Program-made: the position numbers and the translations under genes
Assembly: GCA_910588295.1 (NCBI GenBank)
Contig: CAJUQO010000021.1
Location: forward strand, 1-50,921
Length of the DNA: 50,921 nucleotides
Direction of reading: 5' to 3'
Source of the DNA: an uncultured Lachnospiraceae bacterium
GTDB lineage: Bacteria; Bacillota; Clostridia; Lachnospirales; Lachnospiraceae
In this document: piece by piece, positions 50,197-50,921 of the stretch
Position numbering within the stretch: position 1 is the stretch's first letter
Layout: every line of letters starts with the position of its first letter
The notes under the pieces: model-generated
Seen by the model: the letters and a program-made list of their open reading frames with translations, nothing else
What the model was told of the DNA's origin: nothing
The model's database searches: none

Positions 50197-50718
50197 TTTT
50201 GTATAGATCCGAAATACCGGCTGTTCCCTGCAGTATTTCACACTGTTCAGGATGATCTGGTTTACGATAAATTCCACCCATTTGCGGTCCGTATACACCC
50301 GATCCCGGCAGTCTACATCGGCCCTGACCCGGTTTTGTATCAGCGGCAGCCGGTTCTTTTCCAGCACCCCGGATACTGTCTGCTGCAGATCCGTCTCCCG
50401 GATCTGATAATCCTTATAAACATTTTCCGACCTCGCGTAATAGAGGGCCATGTCCACATAATTTTCGATCTTCTGATTCTCCAGGCTCAGGGCGCAGAAA
50501 TATTCCCGCTCCTTTGGCCCCGCTCCCTGCCCTCTGCGTCCGTTTTCACAGAGCAGGGAGATCGCAGTAATCGGCGCTTTTATCTCATGCACCCAGTTTT
50601 CAATGTATTCCCTCTGCCCGTCCTCCATCCGGCGCAGCCGCTCGATCACTGATTTATTGGAACGGCGGATCATATCCCGGTACAGCCTGTCTTCCAGCCG
50701 AAAAGAATCCGGGAGCAC
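50197..50718 (-). pseudogene. Truncated BceS-type sensor histidine kinase
   Basis: The frame holds the cytosolic part of an intramembrane-sensing kinase: YIENWVHEIKAPITAISLL with the phosphoacceptor histidine, then the dimerisation helix and the N-box start FIVNQIILNSVKYCREQ. The two N-terminal membrane helices are absent. After YTK the sequence leaves the kinase family, and the ATPase remnant follows in another frame. Order and type match a collapsed bceS-bceA-bceB locus for peptide-antibiotic resistance. Confidence 0.75.
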
Positions 50719-50756
50719 TTCGCCCGTTTTTTAGATTCCCGGCTCTATAACTCTGC

Positions 50757-50921
50757 CTATGCGCTTCTATCAGCTTTCAGTTGTTTGACTTCCTCAAGAG
50801 AAAGTCCTGAAATATTAACGATTTCCTCTAAAGCATATTTGCCAGCCGCCAACATACGGAGCGCAACTTCTTTCATTCCCTCTTTCAATGTCTGATTCCT
50901 CATATCTTCCATAGCACGGCA
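50757..50921 (-). CDS. C-terminal end of an Rpn-family nuclease/putative transposase
   Basis: The partial frame enters from the right edge and ends at TAG (50757-50759). Its 54 residues include AMEDMRNQTLKEGMKEVALR, then MLAAGKYALEEIVNISGLSL and EEVKQLKADRSA. This matches, from memory, the tail of PD-(D/E)XK Rpn recombination-promoting nucleases of Firmicutes, where ISGLSLEEV is typical. It lies directly upstream of the truncated kinase and may have caused its loss of N-terminus. CCGGGA/TCCCGG in 50719-50745 forms a small inverted repeat at the junction. Confidence 0.7.
   Translation of the reverse strand, partial: CRAMEDMRNQTLKEGMKEVALRMLAAGKYALEEIVNISGLSLEEVKQLKADRSA

Overview
The window looks like a chromosomal segment of a Gram-positive anaerobe of class Clostridia, most likely a gut Lachnospiraceae. 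I infer this from the moderate GC content, strong AGGAGG ribosome binding sites, frequent GTG/TTG starts, sigma-A type promoters, GPH/MFS and CUT2-type sugar transporters, an inverted-domain GH3, a GH42 and several HemE-fold methyltransferases. I cannot name the genus. About 46 protein genes, one tRNA and several decayed genes are visible.

Layout. 0.1-7.3 kb: a MarR-controlled heterodimeric ABC exporter, then a TetR regulator followed by an ABC-2 exporter. The MarR operon is flanked by copies of a short interspersed repeat. 7.3-13.5 kb: a TrmH-type RNA methyltransferase, a secreted modular GH25 lysozyme, a GH3 glycosidase, a small ORF and tRNA-Ala(GGC). 13.5-16.6 kb: a three-gene cassette of two different alpha/beta-hydrolase esterases and an ATP-grasp ligase. 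16.6-18.4 kb: a GNAT-hotdog thioesterase fusion, Maf, and a relB/dinJ antitoxin remnant. 18.5-21.9 kb: a two-component system with a secreted protein carrying a duplicated domain. 22-28 kb: GH42 beta-galactosidase, a peptidoglycan amidase, a DUF4231/SLATT-like membrane protein, a PAP2-type phosphatase and RarA.

28-43.5 kb is the most distinctive region. It holds four different HemE/MtaA-fold methyltransferase paralogs, a CobW-like GTPase with a small overlapping partner, a GPH/MFS transporter with a divergent PucR-type regulator, and a CUT2 sugar ABC transporter with an FGGY kinase and a divergent DeoR regulator. The heptamer TTATCAT is clustered in the DeoR/transporter gap and recurs before one methyltransferase gene and before the MFS operon. 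This suggests one regulon that imports a carbohydrate-like compound and removes or transfers a one-carbon unit. No corrinoid protein gene is present here, so the acceptor is unknown.

43.7-50.9 kb: carB without carA, with a leader hairpin before the gene; a GcvT-fold tetrahydrofolate-type aminomethyltransferase or demethylase; a tfoX C-domain gene and a threonine aldolase in one operon; deletion remnants of a BceRS-BceAB type module; and the tail of an Rpn-family nuclease at the right edge.

All functional calls come from reading motifs and known family features by eye. No database search was run.
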